From NCBI RefSeq assembly GCF_000091045.1, contig NC_006686.1:530001-582500 (forward strand): a stretch of 52,500 bases of DNA, written 5' to 3'. The notes under the pieces were generated by a model. That model ran no database searches, had not been told where the DNA came from, and saw nothing but the letters and a program-made list of their open reading frames with translations. Below, piece by piece: positions 22,466 through 32,507 of this stretch; the stretch's first letter is position 1, and each line of letters starts with the position of its first letter. A program made the position numbers and the translations under genes. The stretch comes from Cryptococcus deneoformans JEC21. Lineage: Eukaryota; Basidiomycota; Tremellomycetes; Tremellales; Cryptococcaceae.

Positions 22466-23051
22466 TCAATCTCTCTTAGCCGCAATCTAACAAATAAGTC
22501 AGCGATCCTGTACTGATGGACGGACTACTGATGATGAACTTACAAGAGTCATCTCGATATCGGTCCCTGCTGGCAAAGCTGCCACTCCGACACAGGTTCG
22601 AACAGGCAGGGGAGCGTCGGTCGGAAACGATGCAATATATGCCTCATTCATGGACGCAAAGTCTTTCTCGTATTTTGACAGGAATATAGTCACGGAGACG
22701 ACTATGAACAAGCCCTTATCAACATCCAGTAGCTCTAATTTTAAGCTTACCATCGCTTAAGTCAAGCCCAAGGTATTGCAAACGCTCTTCTGCGTTGCGC
22801 AAAGCCTGTCGAGTGCGATCCTGGATTGTCCCTGGAATGAACTGCCCTGACTTGTCCGTACCGACTGCACCCGCAAGATAGACAGTCTTACCAGAGACAA
22901 TCATGTTGGAGGCGAATTTGCTGGCTAATATCATATGTTATTCATGTTATTCCTGTCAGTTGTTGTGCCTTATTCGGGGACGTTAAAGGAGATTTGACTC
23001 ACGAGCGGGACCAGAAGGGTCAACAATGGAGACCTTGCTTGCCTTTGACAT
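22466..23051 (-). CDS. RidA/YjgF family enamine/imine deaminase
   Basis: Small Rid-family protein that hydrolyses reactive 2-aminoacrylate or other enamine/imine intermediates made by PLP enzymes and amino-acid oxidases. Four exons (23051-23003, 22924-22751, 22701-22544, 22486-22466) give 133 residues, the usual length. The last exon is 21 bp. Catalytic features: the VRTCVGV block keeps the Arg and Cys corresponding to R105 and C107 of E. coli RidA, and IEM keeps the Glu corresponding to E120. The N-terminal IGPYVQ-like loop of archetypal RidA is replaced by PSKFASNMIVSG, so this is not the strict RidA subgroup. No presequence is evident. Placed between the aminotransferase and the aldehyde dehydrogenase and divergent from the latter, it is well suited to detoxify an imine intermediate of the cluster pathway. 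Confidence 0.9.
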
Positions 23052-23624
23052 GGTGCTTCTTTCTTTAAAGCGAGTTATTATCCGCAAGCTAGGGATGATG
23101 AAGGATGGAATTGAGGATGAACTTGGCCTGTATATATTTTCTGTTGTTTCCTGCGTTCTCAATCGTTCCTCGTCCAGTTATTGGTGCAACTCCACCAAAT
23201 CAAATGGGTAGCCATCAGGCACATAGCGGTTGCGTGGATAAACAGGTGCCCATAGACATGAGGTAGACGCTGGTCCGCATGAGTAGAATCAATGTACGGA
23301 CATCAGATGGTGTGCTGTGACGGAGCCTCCGATTCGCGATTGCCGCTTTTGTCAGTCGCGTCCTCCGCTGAATTGCTTCCGTGCCCCGCCGTCCAGCTCT
23401 TATCAACGGGGATCTTCTCTCCTCGGGAAAGAGACGAAAGTAAGCGAAAAGCGGTCTCCGCGCTCGTCTCTTGCCTGTCATTCTATCTCGAGCGAACCTT
23501 TTCCTATATCCTAGACCCTCAAAATGATTAATCAAGATGTTAAAACAAACTATATTCCCTTTCCAGATTCATTCTATCCTTCAAAGATTTTTGGACGCAA
23601 CTCGTCACATTTTAATCATCCATA
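23052..23624. promoter_or_regulatory. shared divergent promoter, RidA / aldehyde dehydrogenase
   Basis: A 573 bp gap between start codons. It contains the odd palindrome CGGAGCCTCCG at 23321-23331. No TATA box is obvious. No coding exon is supported. Confidence 0.4.
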
Positions 23625-25545
23625 ATGAGTGCCACTGTCGCCGAAGTTACATTCAATACAGGTTTGTACATCAACGGACTATGGAAGAACGGCCGGGGAG
23701 AGCCTCTTCTGTCTGTGAATCCGGCTACTGAAGAAGTCATAGCAGAAGTGAGTCTGAAATCATAAGGTACAATCGTGAAAGCGACTTACTATCGAGAGCT
23801 CAGGTTCAAACCGCCAGCAAAGAAGATGTCGATGAGGCCGTGAAAGCCGCAAGGCACTGCTTTGAAACTGCTTGGGGTACTGAAGTATCGTCTCAATTAC
23901 GCGGCCAGCTGCTTTTCAAGCTAGCCGATGGTATGGAGGCGGCAATGGAAGAGCTGGCTAAACTGGAGTACCTTGACTCTGGCAAGCCTCTCGCTTGGTG
24001 TAAAGCAGATATTGAAGACTCAGTAGCCTGTTTGAGGTACTATGCTGGTGGGTCTAGTTATTTATGACCGTTCTTGTGCCTAATGTAACTGTAGGTTCCG
24101 CCGACAAGATACAAGGATCAATGATTGAGCTTGACGACAAGCATAAGCATGCCTTGGCTCGCAAGGAGCCCATCGGGTAAGTGGATGGTTTTGCGGGCCA
24201 ATGTTAAATCGCGGCTGATTCGAATTAGTGTTTGCGCTCAGATTGTACCTTGGAACTATCCTCTTTTAATGATGATTTGGTGCAGTACTCTACATGACGA
24301 CTATTTCCTATCGCTAATAGGACATCCAAAGGAAAATTGCCCCTGCCCTGGCTGCTGGTTGCACCATTGTTTTCAAGCCCGCTGAGCAAACACCTCTCTC
24401 GACTCTCAAGTTTGCCGAGCTGTTTGAGCTTGCAGGGTGAGCATAATTATATGCACGTAGATTTATCAAGTACGTTGATGACTGATGTACATTCTTGCAG
24501 ATACCCAGCTGGAGTTTTCAACTTGGTCAACGGCCTCGGTCGAACCACTGGAGATGCTCTCTCCAGGCACATGGATGTTGATAAAATCGCCTTCACCGGC
24601 TCCACAATCACTGGGCGACGCATTGCCATTGCTGCAGCTGAGTCTAATCTGAAATCGGTCACACTCGAGCTTGGCGGGAAATCCGCAAATATCGTTTTTG
24701 ACGACGCGAACCTACAGGAAGCAGCGAAATGGGCAGCCTTTGGCGTATACGAGAATATGGGTGCGTCATATACATCTATCAAGCCTCCAAGTAAATCAGC
24801 TAACTAGACTGCAAAGGTCAATCATGTAGTGCCGGGTCAAGGGTGCTTGTGCAAGAGTCAATCTACGATCAGTTCATCACACATTTCAAAGCTGCTGCGG
24901 AGGCCTTCAAGGTCGGCGATCCGGCAGATCCGGATACTTTTCAAGGACCGCAAGTCAATGAGGCGCAATTCAGGAAGGTCCTCGATTATATTGAGAGTGG
25001 CAAGCGAAGCGGGGCAAAACTTTTGACCGGCGGCAGTAGACATGGATCCAGAGGGTACTTTATCCAACCAACAGTGTTCGGAGACGTCACTATGGATATG
25101 AAGATAGCGAGAGAAGAAATATTTGGCCCTGTGGCTTCTGTCATTCGTTTCAAGGACGAGGCTGACGCTATATCGATTGCCAATAACACCGAAGTCAGTC
25201 AATAACTATTGTTCCCCGCCCCGCGGTCCGTGCGCTAATGTCTTTCACAGTATGGTCTGGCCGCCGCCGTTCATTCTCAGAACTACGCTCGAGTTCAGCG
25301 AGTTACACGCAAGTTGAAGGCAGGTACCGTATGGATCAATCAAGTGAGTTCAATGGCGTTGTTTATCTTGGGTATAACTGAACATGTCATAGTACGTAGC
25401 ACTCTCTCATCAGGTTCCTTTTGGTGGATATAAGCAGTCTGGATGGGGCCGAGAGTTGGGATTGGAGGGTCTCGAGCCTTACCTTATCACAAAGTCAGTT
25501 CACCATTACTATGGCGGAGATTTCGAGTGGCCCATCAAGATATAG
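23625..25545 (+). CDS. NAD(P)-dependent aldehyde dehydrogenase
   Basis: Oxidises an aldehyde to the free acid; sequence style is that of broad aldehyde/betaine-aldehyde dehydrogenases. Nine exons (23625-23747, 23804-24047, 24095-24176, 24229-24279, 24332-24436, 24501-24760, 24817-25193, 25251-25343, 25393-25545) give 495 residues, standard for the family. Landmarks: [30 protein letters not shown] for NAD binding, [12 protein letters not shown] with the general-base Glu at residue 258, GQSCSAGSR with nucleophile Cys at 292, EEIFGPV, and [15 protein letters not shown]. No targeting sequence, so probably cytosolic. In the cluster it could oxidise the semialdehyde made by the aminotransferase or the aldehyde released by the HpcH/HpaI aldolase. 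The exact aldehyde cannot be told from sequence. Confidence 0.93.
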
Positions 25546-25984
25546 AGTCGCTAGCTATCGGTTTATGATCATGTTATGCATTCCAGAATGCGCTCGAGGT
25601 TTTATAGATCTGGCACCCCCTTTCGGCTACCGTGACCTCTGGCATGCGATGTGTCGGTCGTCATAAAATTTATAATGATTTTATCAAAGGCTTTTCAAAT
25701 TCAATGTTCAAAGCACTTTCTTGTAGGACGAAGTAAGAAGAATCAACGAGCTCACGCGGCACAATAAATTAATATGAACTGCAGCAGACTCGCTACCTTG
25801 AGTTCAGCTTAGGTCACTTCTCTCCTTGACATGGTCGAGCCAAAATTGATGTAAGGCAAAATAATTGAATAATTCATGCAGCGGACAGGGTTCGCTTAAG
25901 AGTTCGATCCCATTACTTATTAACTCGCTTAACCATAAATGAGGAAAGTAGGAGTTATCTGTATAATTATATGCATACATCGGA
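25546..25984. other. 439 bp convergent intergenic, ALDH / aldolase
   Basis: Two genes end toward each other here. The sequence is AT-rich 3'-UTR-like. A GTTCGATCCC near 25902 looks like a tRNA B box but has no tRNA around it. Nothing else is supported. Confidence 0.4.
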
Positions 25985-27043
25985 TCAAGCCTTCATGTCT
26001 TCGAGCTGCCTGGAGAACTCTCGAATTATAGAGTCTGTATCGGTGGCGATTGAAACCATATCAAAGCCCTGCTGCAAACGCTTCCTGGACTGGGCGCCGG
26101 ACATGCCTAAATCAACAGTTAGTCGTTACATGACAGGGTCCGCCCCACTGCTGACTTACAAAAGATGGCTGCCTTCTTGCCGTTATCTTTACATGCCTTA
26201 AGGGTTCGAGCAATAGCCGCCTCGTGTTCCTCGCCACCGAACTCTATGTCCATTGACTTGGCAAGGTCAAAGGGGCCTACTCAGATTACGATGAATATCT
26301 GAAATCTATCCAAGAAGCGTACCATGAGACTGAACCCACCAACGAAAAGAACATCCACTCCCTGGACAGCAGCAATGGACTCCACATTCTTCACACCCTC
26401 TGCCGACTCGATCTGGACGATGACCATCAAGTTGTCGTTGCAAGTTGCCTCATATTGAGACTCGGGAACACCGAAGATGATCTGGGTGAAAGGTGAACCA
26501 CATCCTCGAGTGCCTCGAGCAGCGTACTTGCTGGAAGAGACAACCTTTTTGGCGACATCCTACAAGGTCGCTGTCAGTGCCGAGTTCGTGGTCATGCAAA
26601 CGAATGTCCCGGAACGTACAGGGTTGTGACACATAGGAATCATCAAGCCGTGGGCTCCTGAGTCGAGGGCCCGCTTGATTAACCAAGGTTCATCGGAGGG
26701 GATACGGATAATGGGTGAAACGCCTTCGGTTGTGATATGATTGGTGAGCTATTCAGCAGCGTACTGTGAGCTTTCGCGAGGCAAGCAAGGCAGTACTCGT
26801 CTATAGATACCCACATCAAAGTAGTCCCTGTCTGTAATCTGGCCATGCTCGGCATCAATAAGGATCCAGTTGAAGCCAGGGATAGTGGCTACGGTCTTGG
26901 CTAATGCGGACCCAGGCAACCTATTATCACGCAATCAGTTAGCTATTGCGAGGAATATTCCACGACTTGACTCACGTGAGCCACATCCCAATACCGGGTT
27001 TTCCAGCAAGAAGGTCGTTTCTGAGATAGGTTCGCTTGTCCAT
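25985..27043 (-). CDS. HpcH/HpaI-family aldolase/citrate-lyase-like enzyme
   Basis: Class II metal-dependent aldolase related to 4-hydroxy-2-oxo-heptane-dioate aldolase, which cleaves 4-hydroxy-2-oxo acids to pyruvate and an aldehyde. Six exons (27043-26976, 26920-26815, 26748-26620, 26562-26340, 26276-26160, 26106-25985) give 254 residues. Landmarks: GKPGIGMWLTLPGS, ILIDAEHGQ with the base His, IIRIPSDEP with the substrate-binding Arg, GAHGLMIPM, VQIESAEGV with the metal-ligand Glu, and DVLFVGPFDLAKSM with the metal-ligand Asp. The intron after VG was placed at GTGGGT because only that gives the conserved Gly-Pro-Phe-Asp-Leu. No targeting signal. It is head-to-head with the FMN oxidase. A 2-hydroxy acid oxidised by that enzyme to a 2-oxo acid could become its substrate, and the released aldehyde could go to the aldehyde dehydrogenase; this flow is inference. 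Confidence 0.9.
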
Positions 27044-27603
27044 TGTTTTGGCGTTTGTGTTGGTAGCTATGCAAAAAGTCGGTAATACAGTAGAGTTGCA
27101 AAGAGAGTCGATGATGTATTGATGAGACGGAAATGAAGCATATCCGAGGAGCAACAATGGTCTCCTTAAGTATTCCACATATCATGATGCTGACCGGGTA
27201 AGTGTACGGCTTGGGCTAGAAGTTTACAAGGAATGGAAGGCTATCCTGATACGAAGGACGATCCGAACAAGTGCCAAGCGCGTAGCGCAAGATGCCGACG
27301 GCCTCCGACGGAGGTTGCGACGCGATGGTTATTACGGTTAATTGATCTGTTACGGCGCCCAGCGGGGACTCCGTCAACAATAATAACTGAGTGCTCGGAC
27401 AGATAACAACGTCGGTTCGGACCCCCAACATAAAGAACTTTTATCAGTGCATGACCTGATGACCAGCCCTGTGTCCTGGCAGAATGACTACATATGTATG
27501 TGAACCAGATCTCTTCATAAGCTACCTTGCATCCAATCGTCTCTCCCAACAGTGATTTTCTGGCACATTTCCCCTACTGCTATCAGTTTCTTTCCCGACA
27601 ATT
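27044..27603. promoter_or_regulatory. shared divergent promoter, aldolase / FMN oxidase
   Basis: A 560 bp gap between start codons. It contains the perfect odd palindrome CCTCCGACGGAGG at 27302-27314, immediately after another CGG, and further CGG triplets at 27350-27420. Confidence 0.45.
27302..27314. promoter_or_regulatory. CGG/CCG palindrome, candidate Zn2Cys6 operator
   Basis: CCTCCGACGGAGG reads the same on both strands apart from its centre base and contains CCG-x-CGG. Zinc-cluster regulators bind paired CGG triplets. Its location in the middle of a divergent promoter makes it a candidate operator; binding is inferred. Confidence 0.4.
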
Positions 27604-29016
27604 ATGAATCGCCAGGTACTCAACAACGGCGTCTACATGCTCTCTGACCTTGAGGAAGAGTCCAAAAAGACGCTTCCCCAAATGGTCCACGAATTTTACA
27701 ACGGTGGTGCGATGGACATGATCACGTAGGTCAATTGCATGAGATCCAGAGCTTGAAGCTGATCGAACTACCACTAGTTGCCGGGAGAACGTCGAAGCAT
27801 TTAACCAATACAGAATTCGTCCCCGTATTTTGGTCGATGTTGGTAACATAGACATGTCGGTAGAGGTCTTCGGTCAAAAGGTAGACATTATTTTTAGGCC
27901 ATCTTTGCGCGACTAATTACCCGTTTGCATAGGTTGCCGCCCCTCTTGGTTTTTCTCCCACGGCTTTTCAAAAACTCGCTCATCCTGATGGGGAGATAGC
28001 GACGTCAATGGCGGCTTCCAAAGCCGGCATCCCTATGTGTCTTTCCACCTATTCAACAACCTCTATTGAAGACGTGGTGACCGCTGGTCAAGGGGCCATC
28101 CCTTATGTGATGCAGTTGAGTGTAATGAAGTCGCGTGACGCCAATTTGGAGATTATCCGCAGGGCTGAAAGTGAGTTTGAACGTAGCGGACAAAAAGCTT
28201 ACCAATATAGAGGCGGGATGTAAGGCTCTTTTCGTCACTGTAGACTGTGCAGTCTTGGGGAGACGACTGAACGAAGCGCGAAACAACTTCACTCTCCCAG
28301 ACCACATCGAATTGCCTCATATGCCCGCTGATTGCGACTGGCGTAATTTGGTGGTGGAAGATGACCGCCTGAAGTATGGTATGTTATGATAGGCCGATGT
28401 CTGCCAATGGACTGGCTGACGCTTTATTAGATGCTTCGTGCACCTGGAAGACTCTTGTAGACTGGGCACGGTCACACACCAAAATGCAGATTTGGCTCAA
28501 GGGCGGTAGGTTTCAGGTCTCGCCCAAACTGTAACGGCAACTGAGATCGTACAGTGTATACCGCCGAGGATGTCGCTCTGGCTATTGAGTACGGCATTGA
28601 CGGCGTGGTAGTGTCCAACCACGGTGGTAGACAACTCGATTCAGTGACGGCTACTTTGGATGCTCTGCCCGAAGTGGTCGAGGCTGCTGCCGGTCGCATC
28701 CCCGTCCATATTGACTCCGGAATCAGGCGGGGAACCGACATCTTCAAAGCCCTTGCTCTGGGAGCTGATCACGTCTGGATTGGCCGGGCGGTAATTTGGG
28801 GTCTGGCGCATGATGGCGAAGCGGGAGTTTCTCTCGCAGTTAACCTCTTGCTCGACGAGCTTCGCACGACTATGGTGTTGGCAGGGTAAGTTTCTCCTCT
28901 TGTAACTCTCTTCTTAGCGTGCTTACTAGCCATGCCACAGATGTGCCAACGTTAAACAGATCACACGGGCCCACCTCGCTCGCAAAGGACTGGACGGACG
29001 CCTTCATAAATTGTAG
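27604..29016 (+). CDS. FMN-dependent alpha-hydroxyacid oxidase/dehydrogenase (glycolate-oxidase type)
   Basis: Member of the FMN alpha-hydroxyacid dehydrogenase family (glycolate oxidase, lactate oxidase, flavocytochrome b2 core), without a cytochrome b5 domain. Seven exons (27604-27725, 27778-27880, 27933-28170, 28211-28378, 28431-28505, 28555-28885, 28941-29016) give 370 residues. Landmarks: FYNGGAMDM (Tyr 32), PLGFSPTAFQKLAHPDGE, CLSTYSTTSIEDV, KALFVTVDCAVLGRR, the FMN-binding Lys in IWLKGV, and SNHGGRQLD with catalytic His 258 and Arg 261, then HIDSGIRRGTDIFKALALGA. The conserved Gln-Leu-Tyr, whose Tyr is Y129 in spinach glycolate oxidase and Y254 in flavocytochrome b2, reads Gln-Leu-Ser here (Ser 138). 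The C terminus is HKL, a weak match to a peroxisomal PTS1. Activity may therefore differ from typical glycolate or lactate oxidases. Confidence 0.92.
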
Positions 29017-29760
29017 GTGGTGGGCGCGCTGCGTTACAGTCTCTGCATAGTCTTGGTTGTATGTACTGCTTTTTTGGGCATTTTGGACTGGAAATGGGTA
29101 TAAGGCGCTGTTTACTTGGGCGTTTCACAGACGTTCCGAGTTATTTGTTTCATAACCACACGATACGGCCTATGAAGCGCACATAGATCAGCAAAGGCAT
29201 TCAGCACAAGCAGAGAAGAGTTCAAGGTTCATGCTTACCACATTAACCAATGTCGTCGTTAAGGACCTTTTTCTACGTAAGGGGCAGGAGCTCATATGCG
29301 ACAATAATAGCGCCCGGACCTTGGACAAAATGTTTTCCAATTGATAGCTCTACAACCTAACACTACAATCCTGGCACTCCGTATGCATATGCAACTGCCT
29401 TTGATGATCCTGATAATCCTTGTAATGCTGTAACAGATGGCTGTTTTACGTATATATGGCTGCACGACAGTGACTGTCGAATGCCGAATGTCCGTCGAGA
29501 TGGTGCATGTTGCTGCCGCAGATGTTTACGTGCTAAAATGAAGCAAAAATTACGTAATATTAACGGGCGATCCGAAGGCGTTCAAGGCGGATAAGATTAC
29601 CACCTAGCAGGCCCAAACGGAGTGTCCGTCTTGTCACCTCCGACATAGCTCACTCTGCCTGATGTCATGCATTCAGTATGGTACTTAATTTGAATCATCC
29701 ATGCACCTCTTCAACAATGTACCCACCTAGTATCTGCTCAGTTTTAACACTTCTCCTATC
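29017..29760. promoter_or_regulatory. 744 bp promoter region of the epimerase-like gene
   Basis: Follows the oxidase stop and precedes the epimerase-like gene on the same strand. CGGAG at 29618-29622 and CCTCCGA at 29637-29643 lie 118-143 bp before the start codon, resembling the elements in the other cluster promoters. No gene is supported inside. Confidence 0.4.
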
Positions 29761-31036
29761 ATGAAAGTTATCGTACTTGGTGCAAGCGGTAAGCAGCCCC
29801 CTATTGATCAGTAAGCCAAACGCTGGATCATTAGCTCACGCATTAAGATAGGTTTTATCGGCCACCGAGTAGCTCTCGCGTTTGTTCAAGCTGGTCACTT
29901 TGTCTGGGGTCAAACTCGTTCGGAATCCATTGCGGCTAGCACGTTGTCCCCAAACGAAATCTTGCCCATTGTATGCGACCCTCACTCTCCCGAGGGTCAG
30001 AAAAAATGGGGAGATCTGGCTAAAGACGTTGATATTGGCAAGTTACTATTCCCCACATCAGTGAAGCCCCGGGTGGTAACTGACAAGTATGGTATAATGC
30101 AGTGGTTGATTGCATTGCTGCTTCGGGGCCTGATAACGCCCTTGCTTCGTTCAAAACTTTCCTGTCTGCCGTCAAAGATCGACAAAAATGGGGCCCTAAG
30201 CCGACTTATATCTATACAGCTGGGCACTGGGTCTTCTCCAGGGGTGCAGGTGGACTTGATAAATGGACGGACGAGCGACGTCCTGCCAAGGCTGCGCTGA
30301 ACAGTCCAACCATTTGGCGCAACCAGGTTATGGAGCCTGTATTAAGTAGTGAGCGGTTTGGTGCTGGAGTGACGACGACATCTGACCGCTACTGTAGATG
30401 AGAATGTCAACGGCATCGTCATTGCTCCCACATGCCTTTATGGTCGATCTGGCTCTTATTTTGCTTACTACCATTTCGATGCTGCCTTGGCTGCTATGGA
30501 AAAGGGTCAGGAGGAGTTTGAAACTATAGCGAAGGATGATTCCAGGCTTTTGACTATCCACCATGATGATCTGGCCGATCTTTATGTGCGTGTTGGAGAA
30601 AGGGTGAGTTTCGGAACCCATATTGGCCAAAGTGCTGATTTTTGACTCCACACAGTCTCCTGCTTGTAAAGGCCAAGTCTTCATTGCCGCTAATCCAAGT
30701 CCCGAGTCTTTGAAGGAGATTCTCAACTCAGTAGTCCGAGTTACCGGTTTGAAAGGGTATAAAGCCAAGGAAGCGACTGATGGTATGGCTTGATTTTTCA
30801 TATGTTTTGAGTCGAGCACTGATAAGCATCAAATTAACAGCGTATGAAAAGTTTTGGGTGTCCACCTTGCTAGCAAAACCTTCTCTGGGGACTGCATTGA
30901 CCGGTTGGCGTCCCAAGCGCCTGCCTCTGACGGACGGGATGGATATCTACTGGGTGGGTCAGTCGTTGACTTGCATACATAGTGACTCATTTGTCAGCAG
31001 CACTCGTATGTTGCAAGCAAGAAAAGAGAGGAGTAG
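29761..31036 (+). CDS. NAD(P)-binding epimerase/reductase-like protein
   Basis: Extended short-chain dehydrogenase/NAD-dependent epimerase-type protein. Seven exons (29761-29788, 29852-30037, 30103-30348, 30398-30603, 30656-30782, 30841-30953, 31001-31036) give 313 residues. The N terminus MKVIVLGASGFIGHRVALAF is a classical Gly-x-x-Gly-x-x-Gly nucleotide-binding fold. VVDCIAASG, YIYTAGHWVF, IVIAPTCLYGRSG and TIHHDDLADLYV follow in the order expected for this fold. The usual Tyr-x-x-x-Lys catalytic pair is not obvious: after TAGHWVFSRG the chain has no YxxxK, so it may be an atypical reductase or NmrA-like sensor. The 30038-30102 intron needs a GC donor (GCAAGT) to keep frame. It closes the cluster on the right. 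Substrate unknown. Confidence 0.88.
30038..30102 (+). other. GC-AG intron in the epimerase-like gene
   Basis: Donor GCAAGT after ...GATATTG, acceptor ATGCAG. Using the nearby GTTACT donor gives an immediate stop, while the GC donor joins DVDI to VVDCIAAS in frame. Confidence 0.75.
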
Positions 31037-32507
31037 ATCGTCTGGATTCGAGCAGAAACGTAACTTCCCTATTTTTTTGTTATTTAAAGGTTGTTGGTAC
31101 GCCGATACGACGACGTGCTCATAATTCTAAGCTTATATCAGTACATAAGAGGCTTTCCAAGGTAATTCATGCCTGCGAGACTATTGCCTTGCATTGGCCG
31201 GCATTGAGAATTATTTATGAAGATATATCACCGAAATGAAGATGTATGTTGTTCAGAAGGACAGTACTTGGACATAATGACGCAACACCACTTTGATCAA
31301 GATATTAATAGAATGTGTATATTTACTGAAAAAGAGAGGCAGGCAACAACAAGCTGGTCGTGATTCCGATCGGCTACTAGACTCTATCAGAACGCAGGAT
31401 TTCGTTGAGATTCTTGTTGGCCGAGAGACGTAAAGGAATAGTTGATAAGCTTGCGGGTACGCATGATGTACAGTGCGAGTATTTGCTGTATCATCAAGTT
31501 CTTGTACCGTGGAGGGTAGACGATTGCACCGTGGAGAATGGACGAGCGTAGTTGCATTTACAATTTACCTAGGCGATCTAGTGTGAAGAATTGTGAAAAG
31601 TGTAGTAGTAGTGGGGATCGAAATGAAATTACGTTATAGGAGAACATGGGCGGCCATAAGAAACACCGGAGACCAAACGCCAACGGCCTTTGAATGATCG
31701 GCCGGACAAATGATTGCTGATAACCGCGCACAAGTCTCCTTTGGATGTGGTTGGTTGCCGGTTGGAGAGAATCGCAATTTCCGTACATCTTGGATCGTCT
31801 GCGTGCACCGGTCTGGGTTTATTACTGTGGGTTACTGTTAGTGTGGGTTAATTACTGTGGATTGCCGTGGGTTAGTTTGGGCTTATATGCATTTAGCTGC
31901 CGATCTTCGCAGCAAAACCCGCTTTATCCGGCCCCCGCACCCTGGTCCCTGCCGATGTCTCGCGCCCAACGACGTCACCCCGTCTCTCAATTTTACGAGG
32001 ACCCTTATCGCAAATCGCAAACCTGTCAGGTTCTCATTTAATCCTTAGCAATTAGAACCCATTCAGCAATAAACACTTGCCCGTTGGCGTTGACGGTCTT
32101 AATACCCGCACGACCTCTATAATGTTTAGCCCGACACCATAACAGCCAACATACTAACGGTATACCACCTTCAGGATCATTATATGAGAGCGGAAGACAA
32201 ACAGTAGACATTGAGACGATGCGGTCACCGAGTAAGCGGGGGGATCTCGAGGCCAAGTACGATGTCGTACTAGACTGTGAGTGCGCTCTACTGCTTTTTC
32301 ATCCCAATGTTTCTGTAGCAACCCGTGCGGCCTGCGCGGCAATTGGTGGTGTGTGAGAGAGAGGCCTGATGATGATGGGGGGCGGAAGTGTGGCGGATGC
32401 CTCATTGCGGGCATTTTCTTCCCCAGCCCGATCCTTATATCACCAACCAGGTTCATCTGCATCCAACTTCTGACCCACGTTCATATCTTCACTTCCATCT
32501 CCATGTA
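31037..32507. other. 1.5 kb intergenic region before the ankyrin gene
   Basis: No gene was recognised. At 31808-31880 a degenerate TGTGGGTTA-like element recurs about five times on the plus strand. The last few hundred bases, C/T-rich from about 32400, are probably the ankyrin-gene promoter and leader; a minimal ATG-TAA upstream frame lies at 32503-32508. Confidence 0.35.
31808..31880 (+). repeat. degenerate tandem TGTGGGTTA-like repeat
   Basis: Roughly five imperfect copies of TTACTGTGGGTTA-like sequence. It is G/T-rich but does not match the TTAGGGGG telomeric unit known from Cryptococcus, so a telomere scar is not claimed. Confidence 0.55.

Noticed and set aside
25890..25930. GTTCGATCCC resembling a tRNA B box
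   Set aside because: No matching acceptor stem, D-arm or anticodon arm could be built around it on either strand.
26281..26340. Apparent insertion FSLM in the aldolase metal-binding motif
   Set aside because: Using the GTGGGT donor at 26339 instead of GTACGC restores the family Val-Gly-Pro-Phe-Asp-Leu, so no insertion exists.
31808..31880. Possible interstitial telomere tract
   Set aside because: The G/T-rich units do not contain TTAGGG-type repeats, so telomeric origin is not supported.
32388..32507. Upstream extension of the ankyrin frame before 32508
   Set aside because: The frame is open further upstream, but the region is C/T-rich leader-like sequence and an ATG-TAA lies at 32503-32508; the ATG at 32508 is the first reasonable start.
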